Assembly (NCBI GenBank): GCA_000827265.1
Contig: KN834756.1
Span: forward strand, 1,271,427 to 1,335,426
Length of the DNA: 64,000 nucleotides
Direction of reading: 5' to 3'
DNA from: Collybiopsis luxurians FD-317 M1
Lineage: Eukaryota > Basidiomycota > Agaricomycetes > Agaricales > Omphalotaceae
A program made the translations under genes and the position numbers. A model generated the notes under the pieces. That model did not search any database. It saw nothing but the letters and a program-made list of their open reading frames with translations, and was not told the origin of the DNA. Positions 48,201 through 58,199 of this stretch are shown here, in pieces (position 1 is the first letter of the stretch; the number at the start of each line of letters is the position of its first letter).

Positions 48201-48625
48201 TGGTGGCCACACATATATGGAATGACAGATGATTTTGCAAATTATGTGACACATGCCATCGCACAAAAGGTAATTACCAAAAATCTCAAGGCGAACTGCA
48301 TCGTTTGCCTATCCCTACTCGTCCTTGGCAATCCATAGGAATGGATTTCATAGGCCCATTTCCTGAAGTTAAAGGCTACACATACCTGTGGGTAATAGTT
48401 TGTAGACTCACATCGCAAGTTCATTTGATCCATTGTCGAACAAGTGATACAGCAATTAACTTATCATTAACTTACATGAAGGAAATCATTTAGTCGCACA
48501 GACTACCTTCATCTATAGTATCCAGTTGCGACCCCAAATTCACTTCAACTTGATGGCACAAATTGCACCGCTTGTTAGGTGCAACATTATTAATGTCAAC
48601 TTTGTTCCCAACCTTATTTCTCCTC
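45226..48625 (+). pseudogene. Gypsy pol (protease, RT, RNase H, integrase), broken and truncated
   Basis: The protease motif LFDSGSTADAISPDF is at about 45376. RT starts near 46300; its palm carries HVYLDDISVFS (about 46815), the YxDD catalytic motif. The RNase H/chromodomain-side block holds ETLAILEALLKWEDKLIGY and HVVTDHEAL. The integrase part includes a disrupted HHCC zinc region (about 48130-48270) and PWQSIGMDFIGPFP, ending in SIVSSCDPKFTS. The second half of the catalytic core is missing. Several TGA stops replace arginine; TAG at 46093 and TAA at 47308 fit glutamine codons. The region is described only; no active form was rebuilt. Confidence 0.82.
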
Positions 48626-48767
48626 AGTCGGATATTGGACCGGGTGGGATTTTGACCTCGGACAATAGCTAATCAATCCCTTAGAATCATTGTGCAGTCG
48701 GTGCAACTTCCCCTGAGCTCTGGGTAGAGGGACCGCCCTTAAGATATCCCTTGAAGTCTCATATCCT

Positions 48768-49117
48768 TCATTACAAAAGACTTCGTCTTTTCCCGCGCCA
48801 TATAAGCTGACACATAAACGTCAAGTCTACAATACAAAGGGGAACTGTTTGTCCCTGTTTGTACCCATAATTGTCGAAAGACAATCTGATTGGCTGAGCA
48901 TTAGTGCTCATTCAATTTAAAGGCTCAGCTGGGACGGCATCAGATTCTAGCACGCTGGACTGCGATTTTTCTGCTGAACTCCCCTTGACATGCACGGGCG
49001 AAGGGAGCGAATGAGCGGCGCGTAGCGACGCTCTGAGCGGAACTGAGCAATTCTAATTCCTTCAGTGCAAACTTTGTTTGCTTAGCCCTGTGCATCGCAC
49101 AGGTCATTGCTAGTAAA
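48768..49117. other. Insert absent from the 61-kb partner copy
   Basis: The partner reads straight from GAATTCTCATG into AATTCTGCAATTG; here about 350 bp lie between. The insert starts near a perfect hairpin AAAAGACTTCGTCTTTT and contains a GC-rich CpG-dense stretch (GGGCGAAGGGAGCGAATGAG). It ends near TGTGCATCGCACAGG, also palindromic. It may be a small mobile element; no coding frame or target duplication was recognised. Confidence 0.5.
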
Positions 49118-49440
49118 TTCTATAATGGAACAGATGTGCTTTTTGAATTTCAGGGAGCCGGATCCAAACACTGACATTTTAGGGTCGTTCGATTTAAGAG
49201 GGGATCTGATCCATTACCTCTTCGCACATTTACCTAGCTGGAAATGAACGTTTCTGGGTGGTTGGATCCCACATTCGTGCTGTCCAATATCAAGCACCGG
49301 CTAATCGCTAATTATTCACACTCAAGATTAAATCGTTGGACTATGAATGAAAAAAGTGACAATCGATGCCTCTAGCAGTACAGCACCTTTCAATTTCTTT
49401 TTTTTTTTTTTTTGTTTTTTTTTCAGTTCTTTTCCTTCAT

Positions 49441-49448
49441 TATAAAAG
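49441..49448 (+). promoter_or_regulatory. TATA box of the truncated 49.5-kb gene
   Basis: TATAAAAG, 71 bp before the ATG at 49512. Sequence and distance are the same in the intact partner gene (61053-61046, minus). Confidence 0.6.
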
Positions 49449-49511
49449 CCATCTTTGTGCTTGTCTGAAACCTTAGTAAAATCTTGTTTTACTTCCAACC
49501 GCAACTTCATA

Positions 49512-49703
49512 ATGAATAACATAGTATGTTCTTATTATGAAATCACAATTGCCTAAACACTTTCCCTCATCCCCCCTCAGATTGCCAGATTCATATTTGT
49601 AAATACAGCTCAATTTGAAGCCAGTGCCATGGTCACCTCAGGAGGAGTTAATTATCTGTTGGGTAAAGTTGTCTCATCTGGTAATATGCTAACTTGCAGC
49701 TAA
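49512..49703 (+). pseudogene. Truncated copy of the 106-aa hypothetical gene
   Basis: Exon 1, 49512-49523 (MNNI), and a 57-nt intron match the intact gene at 60982. Exon 2 begins at 49581 with IARFIFVNTAQFEASAMV and continues SGGVNYLLGKVVSS, paralleling IAGFKIANEASFEALAIV and SRGMPFLLGPVIPG. After codon 35 homology ends and a TAA follows at 49701-49703. The second half of exon 2 and exon 3 are missing. It keeps promoter, start and splice sites, so a 44-residue product is possible, but truncation makes it a likely pseudogene. Confidence 0.65.
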
Positions 49704-49734
49704 GTGTAAAAGTGAATGAGCAACAAACACACAC

Positions 49735-50000
49735 TGTTAGGACATGTCCCAAGCTAACTATTCAATTTCTATTCAATTTCATCCATTTACTCATTGTTCT
49801 TACTTACTCAGACTCAAACTAACATATCTGCGTCGTCCGTTTATCAATAACGTGTAGAGATAGCCAACGAATATCAACTTAGTAAGAGGATCATCTCCGA
49901 GACGCGTCCAATTCAAGTGTGCGTCTCTGTCATACGAAGGGCTAACCGCCCGGACCGATCGCAAATACGGTGCGTGAATTCCCGCAGCCACATCGGCATT
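49735..50000. other. Possible solo LTR fragment
   Basis: TGTTAGGACATGTCCCAAGC resembles the start of a Copia-type LTR, but no matching end, second copy or target duplication was found. No gene is seen between 49704 and 50030. Confidence 0.25.
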
Positions 50001-50669
50001 TACAAAGTCCCGAGAGAAGGATCCATGGATAGATTCTTCGCTTCTGACTGCTGTTATTTCAATCTGTGCTGACGGAGATTTAATATCGGTGTCCGTGGGT
50101 GGGTACGATACAAATCATTCCAGTTGAGCCGTTAGGACAGGATCATGTTCTAGTTCTGAGCAAGCTTTCTGCGGGCACAGGGCATGCCGTATTGGATAGT
50201 TAGTCCGGAAGTACGTCGAGAATCGAACCCTCCTCATAAAGGAGAAAGTTTGGCTCAAAATAGCATCGAGCTTTGTCACCGGGGGAAATGATGAGGGGCT
50301 ATTCGCTGGCTGAGTCTTTCGGACTGTCATTGGTCGTCGGTATAAATAATCCATTCAAGTATTGGGTTTTATTATCAGCGGAAATGATTACTGAATGCGC
50401 AGGATTGGAGGTTTTGCAGCATGTTTTGATGCCTGTCAGACGGAATGAGAACTTTCAATCAAGGGCTCAAATAAGGTATTGATACCAATTCGCCTGCTGG
50501 TCATAAATAAATCCGGTATCAATGGATTTATCGTCGATGAGAGCTAAGTTGTTCAGCGGTCCAAGGGAATCAGAAATGAACCCAACGAGGTTTTATAATA
50601 TGGGATCTGGAAAGAGCTGACAGCGTACTGGGAGCGGTGCTTATAGACCTTTTGAAGCATTGAGGTAAA

Positions 50670-51176
50670 ATACATTTGCCTTTGAAAATTGCGGCACAAA
50701 GTCGGGGCGTTTTTCGCTTCTGTTCATATATTCATTAATATCTACTAACGGATCAATCAGATATTGGACAGGGTGGGACTTTCGTTCGATGAGTATTCCA
50801 GTAGAATGGCAAACCTGCCCCCCTCCCCAATGTAATTAAAAATTAAAAAGAATTTAAGATTGTCGGTCCACGGAGAACAAGACTTCAATGTCCATTAACT
50901 TGAACTTGTTCCACAAGAAACACTACAGTCAGGACATAGATGGCAGAGATATACAGTTCCATTGCATAATAGCTTGAGGCATTCCAACTGTCTACATTCC
51001 AGGGGGTGCATAACTTCCTGTCAAACCTGTTGATTTTGGACCAATTGCATCAGATGCACTTACGTGCTTCTGCAATTTGGGATTAGTTTTTACCAGCAGA
51101 TCTACTAAAGCCGCCGTTGCTGTTAAAGAATGAGTTGGACTCATGATCGTCTAGCAACTCTCTTGAATCAGGGAGG
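50670..51176 (-). pseudogene. Conserved minus-strand block, unit 3 copy
   Basis: From the acceptor at 51177 it reads PDSRELLDDHESNSFFNS, the shared TAA, then EARKCI, TGA (CGA in unit 2), CNWSKINRFDRK, PWNVDSWNASSYYAMELY and ISAIYVLTVVFLVEQV, with TGA at 50887-50885. The downstream frame keeps KSHPVQYLIDPLVDINE. Two extra codons (QV) are inserted in frame near the end. The gene family is not recognised. Confidence 0.52.
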
Positions 51177-51677
51177 CTAAACCCAATCACATGCTGAGTC
51201 CATGCTGCAACGATTTTGTGCCTGACCTAAGGCAGGCAATATTTGAATTGATCTGAATCTTGGAATTTATATTATTTTAGTGAATATTAGACAAGGACAC
51301 ACTTTGCGCCAAGGCTGCTAGGAGACACTCCCCCAAATCCCAGGCAGCCTTTTGGAACCTAAAATAAATCCCTAACACCCCAACTCGGAGCTCACTGAAA
51401 GACTTGATAATTGCCACTGTGTCAAGTGGTCAGAGGGGGATTGGGATCCGGGTAACTGACGTGATTCAAAGGTTTAATTTTGTTAACTCACGGTACTGGA
51501 CAAGCCGCTAGAGTTTGATAACACACTGCTAGACAGACTTCTTGGAATTTCAGAATGCAGTCATCATTTTGATGTCCCTGAAATATGTAATGTTCGAAGT
51601 CCACTATTACATTCCAGGCAGCGAATAACCGAGAACCAAAACCTCGGATAATGACATAAACCTTTCTGAAACTTACA

Positions 51678-51683
51678 TATAAA
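51678..51683 (+). promoter_or_regulatory. TATA box of inhibitor gene 3
   Basis: TATAAA, 77 bp before the ATG at 51755, aligned with the boxes of copies 1 and 2. Confidence 0.65.
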
Positions 51684-51754
51684 GGATCGGGATGTCTAAA
51701 TCCTCCTCAAGCTCACCAAGAGTTTTACCCTCTCCATAACAAAGCAGCAGCAGC

Positions 51755-52353
51755 ATGGTCTGGTACATTATTCACGACCGCGGATATGCTGGTGTTATGT
51801 TTGCTGGGCCGAGCGACCCTGATACAAAGCGCATCATAATGACTGGGGGTCCCATGCCAGGAAACAACGCTGCGGTCAGTCATCCTTCACCCAAGTGTTA
51901 GCTTTGGCAACTTACCTGTTCATTTTTAGTGGGATATTGAAGGTGATCCGATCAAGGGCTACTTTGTCAAAATTTCAGATCAACCAACGGCCCCTGGCGT
52001 TGGACTTCTTGAGAGCGAAATCTTTGCTTTTAAGGACAGAGAGATGAAATGGCAAATCAAGGCTCATCTGACTAAGAATGGGGTTATCCGATATGTGTAA
52101 AGTGTTGCCCATTATGAAATATATAGTAAGATCTGACAGTTGAATCTATCTCTTAGTATCCAGGGTCAAGGATCGGAAAAAGTCTGGGTTGTTCCAGGGG
52201 ATGCGGGTGGACAGGTAAACATGCTTCTTACTCAAATTTTGAGATGACATTTAGACTGCTTCAAAGGTCAGGTACCTTGACCTAATTAATATAGGTTATA
52301 AGGAAAACGACTTTCCACCCGAAGCACTTTGGGATCTCCAGCGGAAACCGTAG
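51755..52353 (+). CDS. I66-like beta-trefoil protease inhibitor, copy 3
   Basis: Exons 51755-51874, 51930-52096, 52157-52214 and 52267-52353, same intron phases as the other copies; 143 residues, no lesion. Start MVWYIIHDRGYAGVMF. Blocks: GPMPGNNAAWDIEGDP, MKWQIKAHLTKNGVIRY, YKENDFPPEALWDLQRKP. It shares most changes with copy 2 (TKxIIMTGGPMPGNN, INIGYK), so copies 2 and 3 are closer to each other than to copy 1. The HDRG tip replaces HHGSGRPS and NNGN of the other copies. Its intact ACSL neighbour downstream is in the same orientation. Confidence 0.82.
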
Positions 52354-53394
52354 TGATCAAGCAATTACCTTTGTAGGTGGGTTTTCGCTCCTCATGACAT
52401 GCCAATTCAGTTATGTGATGAGAATTCCCCAGCCAGGGACCTGTCCCATTATGATAATTTCATAGATCTGTTGTGCGACATGTATACATTCTCGTTGGTT
52501 TCTACATAGCCCCCTCTGTGTACTTATGAGTACATATCTGTGTTTCAAATTCGTTGGTGTACCCTTGGCAAGATCTTAGCAAGATCCCTTATTTCATTTG
52601 TCTAAGTGTCAAGATGTTAATCAGGTATGGCCAAAGAAAACAATAAGATGGTAGACAGCCACAACATTGAATGACCAATGTCAGCGGGCTTATGTGTTCC
52701 AAAGTTGTTTGTGTCTTTTCTTTTACCTTCTGTCGCTGATACACAGTACTCTATTTATGGCTTTGGACATGTTTTGTAAATACTGGTAGTACCTTTTATC
52801 GTAGGCTTTTGAATTTACATTTCTTTTTCGACAATATCACTCACCTGTTGTAGAATAAGTGCCACTGTACTTTTCGAGGTGAGTCTGCTACCGCATCGTA
52901 ATAAGGCTGAAAAAAAAAACAAAAAACCTGACCTGTGCACTGAGCAGAATAAAAGGTTGGTGCTACCCCAGATTGACCTTATATTGTACTATCATATGTC
53001 ACAGCAACAACTTAAAAAGGTGGCACTTAAGCAGATATCGATGGTTTCTGTTGGTGGGACATAACAGTGACTGAAGGCTAAGGTGAAAGAAAGAGGATTG
53101 AGGAAGTCAAGGAAATAAATTTACTACAAACTTATGTAGAGACACTGCCAAGACTTTGCATAAACCGTCCGAATAAGGTTGACGCATATCAAACGCGTGT
53201 TGATTCGATGACACTTTAAACTTTTGTTAAGCGTCGATGGGTCCTACTCAAGACTGGGAGTATAAACTGGATAAATGGTCAGCTCAGGAAGGAGTACATG
53301 GAGCCTCCGAAGCAGCAGTGACTAAAAAAGGCTGACCGCGTTCCGAGCCGAGCCGAGCCGAGGACTCGATCGCACTGAAACCCCCATTTGGATT

Positions 53395-53446
53395 ATGACG
53401 TAATAGCGTCAACCGCACGTCACGTACCATTTTACGCGGCTCCTGT
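53395..53446 (+). promoter_or_regulatory. Conserved ACSL upstream motif, unit 3
   Basis: ATGACGTAATAGCGTCAACC, then GCACGTCACGTACC and TTTTACGCGGCTCC, 40-90 bp before the ATG. The TGACGTAA and CACGTCA words are typical of bZIP (CRE-like) sites. Conservation in five copies, including otherwise decayed ones, marks it as part of the promoter. Confidence 0.5.
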
Positions 53447-53481
53447 CGCTTTAGACTTTTCTTCCAACTACCGCCACCATT

Positions 53482-56400
53482 ATGCCTACAGTGCACACCT
53501 CCAAACCCAATTACTATGGCTCAGGCTCTGTCGAAATTAACAACAATCCACCCGAAGGCGAATCTCCTGTTCGCCGTTGCGCCCTTTCTTCTTCTCAGCT
53601 AGTGTCGCAGCCGTTTGAGGGTATAGAGACAGTGTGTGACGTGCTCGAGTATGCGAGCAGGACACACGGGACGAGGAATGCGTTAGGGTGGAGAGATGTG
53701 GTCAGGATGCATGATGAGGAGAAGGAAGTGACAAAGAATGTTGGGGGAAAGGAAGTTAAGGAGAAGAAGACTTGGAAATACTTTGAATTGTCGGATTACA
53801 AGTGAGTGCCCCCAGCCAATTTCTTGCATTTGCATACTAATGCGTGTATAGATACATTAACTTTATTGAACTCAAAGAAACTGTGTCGGATTTGGCAAAG
53901 GGTTTGATTGAACTCGGCGTCGCTGAGGGACAAGTTTTCAACATTTACGCACAAACGAGTCCGAACTGGCAGCTCCTCGCTCACGCGTGTTCCTCCATTT
54001 CCACCACCATTGCCACAGCATACGATACCCTCGGTGAATCTGGTCTCACCCACTCGCTCAACGAACCCGACTGTATTGGTCTCTTCACCAATGCCGAGCT
54101 GCTGCCTACGCTGCTTAAAGTCTTGGCAAACACGCCGACAGTGAAATATGTCATCTACGACGGAGAGCCCAAGAAGGATCTAGTGGACAAGCTTAGTGAA
54201 GTTCGGGAAGATATCAAGGTCCTTTCGATAGATGAACTGCGTTCGTTGGGCAAGAAGCAAACTAGTGACGACGTATTGAAATCCCGGCTACCAAAACCAT
54301 CTACTCTCATGTGCATCATGTACACCTCCGGTTCGACTGGTCCCCCCAAGGGTGTCATGATCACCCACTCTAACCTGGTCGCGTCCATTGGAGCTGTTTA
54401 CATGCTCCTAGGTCACCATTTGACCTACGACGACACGTACCTTGCCTACCTCCCCCTCGCCCACGTCCTTGAGTACATCGTCGAGCTCATCATGCTCTTC
54501 GTCGGCATGACCACTGGCTACGGGCGTGTCAAAACCCTCACCTCTACTTCAGTCCGCAACTGCCTCGGCGACCTCGAAGCCTTCCGACCGTCCATCATGG
54601 TCGGTGTCCCTGCCGTCTGGGAAACAATCCGCAAAGGGATCATAGCAACGGTGAATGCTGGCGGTGGGCTGAGGAAGAGCGTCTTTAATGGTGCGATGAC
54701 GGTGAAAGAGAGGGGGGTGCCGGTGTTGTCGAAGGTGGCGGATGAGGTGGTGTTGAAGAAGGTGAGGAAGGCGACGGGGGGGAGGTTGAGGATTTCGTTG
54801 AGTGGTGGGGCGGCGTTGAGTGAGGAGACGCAAAAGTTTTTGGATACGGCTTTGGTTATGATTCTGCAGGGTGAGTATTGTTCCACCTAGTGTATAATTT
54901 GGTGGGTTGATTACTGATGAATCTTGCGTAGGCTACGGGATGACAGAGTCCTGTGGGATGTGTGCGATTTTACCTCCGGAGTTGATGAGGTATGCCTCTG
55001 TTGGGCTGCCCGTCCCGAGTGTGGAGATCAAGTTGTTGGATGTTAAGGAGGCGGGATATATTGCTAATCCGAGTGAAGAGGAGAAGAAGAAGGGGAGGTT
55101 GCCTCAGGGTGAGCTGATTACTCGTGTTCTTATCTGTGTGCGAAGGAGCTTCATACTTACCCTTTACCAGGCGAAGTATGTATCCGCGGACCCTCGGTTA
55201 CCAAAGGATACTATAAGCGACCGGATTTGAACGAGGATCCGACGATCTTTACGGAGGATGGGTGGTTAAGGACGGGGGATGTGGGACAGTGGAATGCTGA
55301 TGGGACGTTGACTTTGGTTGATCGGTGAGTTGTTTTCCGCGTTGGTGTTCATGTTTTCTTGGAGGGGAAGTTGGGTTGGGGATTAAGCTGAGCAATGTAT
55401 GGAGCGTCGAAGGTGTGATCGTTGTGGGCAGGGTCCGGGCATCGACTGTGTATCGCGTTCGGAACGTGTTCTGTCTAGTTTCCCGATTCCTCTTTTTTAA
55501 CCTCTTTCTTAACTCTTCCGTTTTTCCCGGTACGCGTACTAACAATGCTTTATTTCTTGAATAGCGTTAAGAACCTCGTCAAGCTTCAAGGTGGAGAGGT
55601 AAGTTGTCGATTACACTCCTCTCGTTACTCCGCGCTTCTCTCTCCCTGCTCCCTACTCCCTCTTCCCTTATCTACCTCTCAGTTTTTGTACCTTCCCTTT
55701 CCTCGTCCTTCATTGCCCTCTTCGCCGACCGCTGACGACGTTTCTCCTTTCCTTCCCTTCCCTTTACTTTCTCTTTCCCTTTCCCTTTCCCTTTACTTTC
55801 CCTTTCTCTTTCCCTTTCCCTTTCCCTTTCCCTCTAGTATATCGCCCTCGAGCGCCTAGAATCGACGTACAAGTCTTGCAACTACGTCGCCAATATTTGC
55901 GTCCACGCGACCCCGGATGCCAAGCAGCCTATTGCGATTGTGATTCCGCATGAGGTGAATTTGAGGCATGGGTTGGAGAAAGAGGGTGGTGAGTGTTTTT
56001 TTTAGTTATGTTCGTTCCTTGAACTTATTTCCGCTTACGCTCCTTATCTGCAGGCGTCGACTCGACTAAATCGCTCTCTGACCTCTGCCATGATCCCAAG
56101 GTGTCCGAGGTCGTACTGAAAGAGTGTAATGCGATTGGAAAGAAGAATGGGTTCAAGCCGATGGAGGTGCTGCAGGTGTGTACATAGTTTTTGTTCGCGT
56201 TTGGTGTTCGCTCTACGTCTCCTCCTACCTCCTCCTACCTCCTCCGCTTTCCGGCTCCGCCTATCTCCTACCTCCTCCATCCTCCTCCTCCTTCTACCTT
56301 CTGTCTCCGTTTCTTCTCACCAACTCACGCTTACTTTCTTACTTCCACAGGCGGTCATCCTCACCCCCGAAGAATGGACACCCGAAAATGGTCTCGTCAC

Positions 56401-56541
56401 AGCTGCACAAAAGATTCAGAGGGGAAAGGTCAAGGAGGTGTTTGCGGAGGAGATCAAGGTACATGTCTTTTTTATTCCCTTCTCTTGAACGCGATGATTC
56501 GATTTTCTGACCGTTGTTTACAGAAAGCGTACAAGGAGTGA
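53482..56541 (+). CDS. Long-chain fatty-acid CoA ligase (ACSL/FAA type)
   Basis: Nine exons: 53482-53801, 53852-54870, 54932-55108, 55171-55324, 55565-55598, 55838-55988, 56054-56175, 56351-56458, 56524-56541. The total is 2,103 nt, giving 700 residues, the usual size for fungal FAA1/FAA4-type enzymes. The start MPTVHTSKPN lies in a good context (CCGCCACCATT-ATG). Motifs: the AMP-binding YTSGSTGPPKGVM (about residue 275), GYGMTE (about 448), and the fatty-acyl-CoA synthetase signature DGWLRTGDVGQW with DR-KNLVKLQGGEY. It activates long-chain fatty acids to acyl-CoA with ATP for lipid synthesis or beta-oxidation; cytosolic, membrane or peroxisomal location cannot be told. The C-terminus KAYKE has no PTS1. 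A TACTAAT branch site is in intron 1. Neighbours: inhibitor gene 3 upstream, a broken ankyrin gene downstream on the other strand. Confidence 0.93.
55740..55835 (+). repeat. TTTCCC-rich tract in ACSL intron 5
   Basis: A run of TTTCCC/TTTACTTTCCC hexamers fills the end of intron 5, just before the acceptor CCTCTAG. The intron at this place in the unit-2 copy has only a short version, so the tract expanded after duplication. It also serves as a polypyrimidine tract. Confidence 0.7.
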
Positions 56542-56914
56542 AGCATTTGCGCGTAAACGGTACTAGACCGCACAGATATAAACTATACAGTTTTCGTCTC
56601 TCCTCTTTCTTGGGACTCGTCTTACACTCTTACCCATACTCTCACTTCTAAGAAGGATAGGCCCTTCTTTTTTGATGCTTTTTACCTCTTTGTCGCTTTC
56701 CTCTTTGGCTGTCTCCTGTGTTCTTGGTGCCGGTATTGTGTTTCTTTGATCCAGTAGAGATAAATGAGCCGTACGTAAGTTTACAGCCTTGTAATACGAT
56801 CCGTTAATCTATACGTCCATGTTCCGTGAACCTGAGACGAGTCGAGACGACGTGCTCACAAATTACAGAAGAATCATCAGTCGTCCCTGAGGGAACTTAT
56901 ACGAATCGAACTAT
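56542..56914. other. Spacer between convergent genes
   Basis: The 3' flank of ACSL and of the ankyrin gene. No gene, repeat copy or clear terminator motif was recognised. Confidence 0.4.
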
Positions 56915-56917
56915 TTA

Positions 56918-58180
56918 TCATTCTTGTATCTCCTCCAACCTCGCTAAAGTCAACCTATACCGTTCTATCTGCTCCTCCCTCGAACCCTTATCCATGGCCA
57001 GCGCAGTGTTGAATGGTTCCGGAAGATTGGGGAACGACCCCACCAGGATCTTTAACATGAGCGTCGCCGTTAGACCGGTGTTGTGGTGCATGAAGTACTT
57101 ATTGGGGTTTTCAGCGATATCTGGGACGGATTCTATGAGTGCAGTGACGACTTCGTAGTTTCCTGCGATGGCAGCCACGAATGGAGCGCTGGCTCCGCCT
57201 AGACCGTTTTGAATGTCGTGTGGAGAAGAGAGGTTTTCTTCGGATGCGTAAACCGGTACGAGTTCTCCTCCATCCTTGTCTGCATCGGTATCGGTATTAT
57301 CGTCCTCCTCGTCGTTCCCTTTCCTCGCCTTGCGGGCTTTACTCAGCATTCTCCTTACCATCTGGCCCAACACGCGCTTTTGCGTCTCCGTCGCGGGAAT
57401 GTTTTTCGGCAAGTTAAAGTACATCGCCGAGTAGAGCAGTGCAGACCACTTGATCGATGGGCTGACGATGAAAGACGGAGGGGTGGGGAGGTTCAGAAGG
57501 TACGAAATAGACTCGAGGTTCCGTTCGGTGGGGGTGCAGATGAGCTCGCCGAGGACAGTCGTGGGTGGTCTGATTGGGTTCCACATGTGCACGAGCTCGA
57601 TGTTGGCGCCGTGCGTGAGGAGGAGGTCTGCGAGGGGAATGTCTTGTCGTGTTACGGCGGAGCTGAAGGCGGATTTGGGTGTGAGTAGAAGTGGTTGGGT
57701 TGTGGTGTTATCGGTTGAGGATGAGGATGGAGGAAGGGTTATGGGGTCGATGGGGATGCCTTTGGCTATGAGGAGTTGAGCGATGCCGATACCGTTTCGA
57801 TTTTGTTTTGGTCGCTCGGCGAGGATTTGGAGAAGGGAGCGATTGGGTTGCTGCGGGAGGACCGTTGCATTTACTTCTGCTCCATGATCAAGCAGGCTTC
57901 GTGGCTCTGTTCAATGGCAGTGACGATGGGCAAGATGTGGCCTGTACCAGAGGTGAATCCGTTGGCTGAGTGACCTAGTGAGAGTAAAGTTTCGACAATG
58001 TCGGTGCGTCCCAACAGAGTTAGATGGCAAAGTATAACGGCTGAAGCCTTGGCAGCTACGGTCTTCGTAGCTCCATCCGTTTCGTCGATGAACAACCCCT
58101 CCCTATCGTGAAGAAACTGCAAAGTGGAGATCAAGGAAGACTTGTATTTTGGACCGTGCCTTGTAACTCAACGGTCCGAT
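56918..58180 (-). pseudogene. Ankyrin-repeat protein, frameshifted
   Basis: On the minus strand the frame reads SLISTLQFLHDREG and GRTDIVETLLSLGHSANG up to about 57905. A one-base shift follows, and the other frame continues LLDHGAEVNATVLPQQP, IAQLLIAKGIPIDP, PLADLLLTHGANIELV, ASAPFVAAIAGNYEVVTAL and ends LARLEEIQE with a stop at 56918. The repeated (A/V)xxLLxxGAxxN(A/x) pattern is that of ankyrin repeats, which mediate protein binding. An acidic tract (DEEDDNTDTDADKD) lies mid-protein. Upstream of 58180 a TGA ends the frame and no start ATG was found, so the 5' end is missing or behind an unrecognised intron. GC-rich third positions set it apart from the nearby transposon DNA. Confidence 0.72.
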
Positions 58181-58199
58181 GACATCGGATCGCCTATGG

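Larger units (their letters stand above)
42029..48625 (+). mobile_element. Ty3/Gypsy-type LTR retrotransposon, 3'-truncated and decayed
   Basis: Order from left: putative 5' LTR, gag, aspartic protease, reverse transcriptase, RNase H, integrase. This RT-RH-IN order is that of Ty3/Gypsy. The integrase core is cut at about 48625, where a different duplicated segment begins, and no 3' LTR was found. Frameshifts lie near 44720, 45690 and 46550, and many in-frame stops occur, mostly TGA where arginine is expected (for example 47553-47555 before FDFDITYVKG). It sits between duplication units 2 and 3 and may have inserted after the array formed. Confidence 0.88.
48626..49703 (+). repeat. Inverted segmental duplicate, partner of 60900-61515
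   Basis: TCAGTCGGATATTGGACCGG, GTGCAACTTCCCCTGAGCTC, CAGGGAGCCGGATCC, CGATGCCTC-AGCAGTACAGC and AAACCTTAGTAAAATCTTG all recur, reversed, at 61510 to 60990. The segment therefore appears twice in opposite orientation about 12 kb apart. This copy carries an extra 350-bp insert (48768-49117) and a truncated version of the small gene at 60560-60982. Confidence 0.82.
50031..56560 (+). repeat. Segmental duplication unit 3
   Basis: Contents in order: NWD 5'-flank copy (50031-50660), minus-strand block (50670-51176), plus-strand fossil (about 51410-51660), inhibitor gene 3 (51755-52353), downstream flank and the intact ACSL gene (53482-56541). Compared with unit 2, about 460 bp including the NACHT fossil are missing at 50662. 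It is the only unit with a complete ACSL. Confidence 0.82.

Noticed and set aside
57181..57779. Plus-strand frames of 78-159 codons at 57.2-57.8 kb
   Set aside because: They are antisense to the ankyrin-repeat gene, which has recognisable repeats on the minus strand.
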